Positions 32,447 to 32,549 of a stretch of DNA of 32,549 nt are shown piece after piece. The notes beneath the pieces were generated by a model, which searched no databases, was not told the DNA's origin, and saw nothing but the letters and a program-made list of their open reading frames with translations. Source of the DNA: an uncultured Ruminococcus sp. (GTDB lineage Bacteria > Bacillota > Clostridia > Oscillospirales > Acutalibacteraceae); contig CACXAO010000021.1 in NCBI GenBank assembly GCA_902765625.1, positions 1 to 32,549 on the forward strand. Reading direction: 5' to 3'. Both the position numbers and the translations under genes were made by a program. How positions within the stretch are numbered: the stretch's first letter is position 1; every line of letters starts with the position of its first letter.

Positions 32447-32549
32447 TCTAAAGGGCGTGGATTTTTTTGTCACGAAATATGGATGTAAAACCACCGTTTT
32501 CCCATTCTGGCAGGAACTGAACTTCCGTAATACAACTGAATAACCCACA
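32447..32549. other. Unassigned sequence downstream of ssrA
   Basis: About 100 bases with no recognisable gene. The 3' end of ssrA is a common integration site for phages and islands, but too little sequence is visible to say whether an element begins here. Confidence 0.4.

Noticed and set aside
32447-32549. Integrated element starting at the ssrA 3' end
   Set aside because: There is no repeat of the ssrA end and no integrase in the visible ~100 bases.

Overview
The window reads as chromosome of an anaerobic Gram-positive gut-type Clostridia, most likely Oscillospiraceae/Ruminococcaceae. This is inferred from a moderately GC-rich, densely packed gene set with strong Shine-Dalgarno sites, meso-diaminopimelate dehydrogenase, rubredoxin, several lipoproteins of the type common in ruminococci, and the dnaX-ybaB-recR-smpB-ssrA order. 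No rRNA, tRNA, CRISPR array, insertion sequence or prophage module was seen. Species cannot be named from sequence alone.

Region 1 (1-6100, + strand) is the 3' part of one operon: the C-terminus of a circularly permuted ATP-grasp protein, an alpha-E protein, a transglutaminase-like protease that seems to start at a rare ATA codon, two aspartoacylase/succinylglutamate-desuccinylase-like proteins (the second without its zinc histidines), and a PEP/pyruvate-binding protein broken by a frameshift near 4380-4398. A strong terminator (6057-6102) closes it. The ATP-grasp/alpha-E/transglutaminase trio is a known but poorly understood predicted peptide-ligation or peptide-modification system; the last three genes extend it.

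Region 2 (6160-14912, + strand) is the most novel part: a consensus promoter followed by seven tightly coupled genes, with ATGA or longer overlaps at nearly every junction. They encode four paralogous B12-binding-domain radical SAM enzymes, two GNAT-like acyltransferases and a GH3-family acyl-adenylating/amide-forming enzyme. The layout is that of a dedicated biosynthetic pathway making a small molecule or modified lipid. I recognise no characterised cluster with this content.

Region 3 (15070-19720, + strand) is a set of surface genes, mostly with their own promoters and terminators: an esterase-family lipoprotein, a YdcF/DUF218 membrane protein and two small lipoproteins.

Region 4 (19720-22362, - strand) is a small alarmone synthetase followed by an OmpR-type response regulator and its sensor kinase in one operon. 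A lone holin-like gene (22472-22909, +) and a rubredoxin (23026-23187, -) face each other across a shared bidirectional terminator.

Region 5 (23265-26644, - strand) is nadB-nadC-ddh (quinolinate/NAD synthesis and lysine/cell-wall diaminopimelate). Its promoter overlaps head-on with that of hflX (+), which is followed by a PAP2 phosphatase.

Region 6 (28584-32445, + strand) is a housekeeping block: a small SRP RNA with its own promoter and terminator, then dnaX, ybaB, recR, smpB and ssrA (tmRNA, proposed tag DKNTVALAA). The last ~100 bases hold nothing recognisable.
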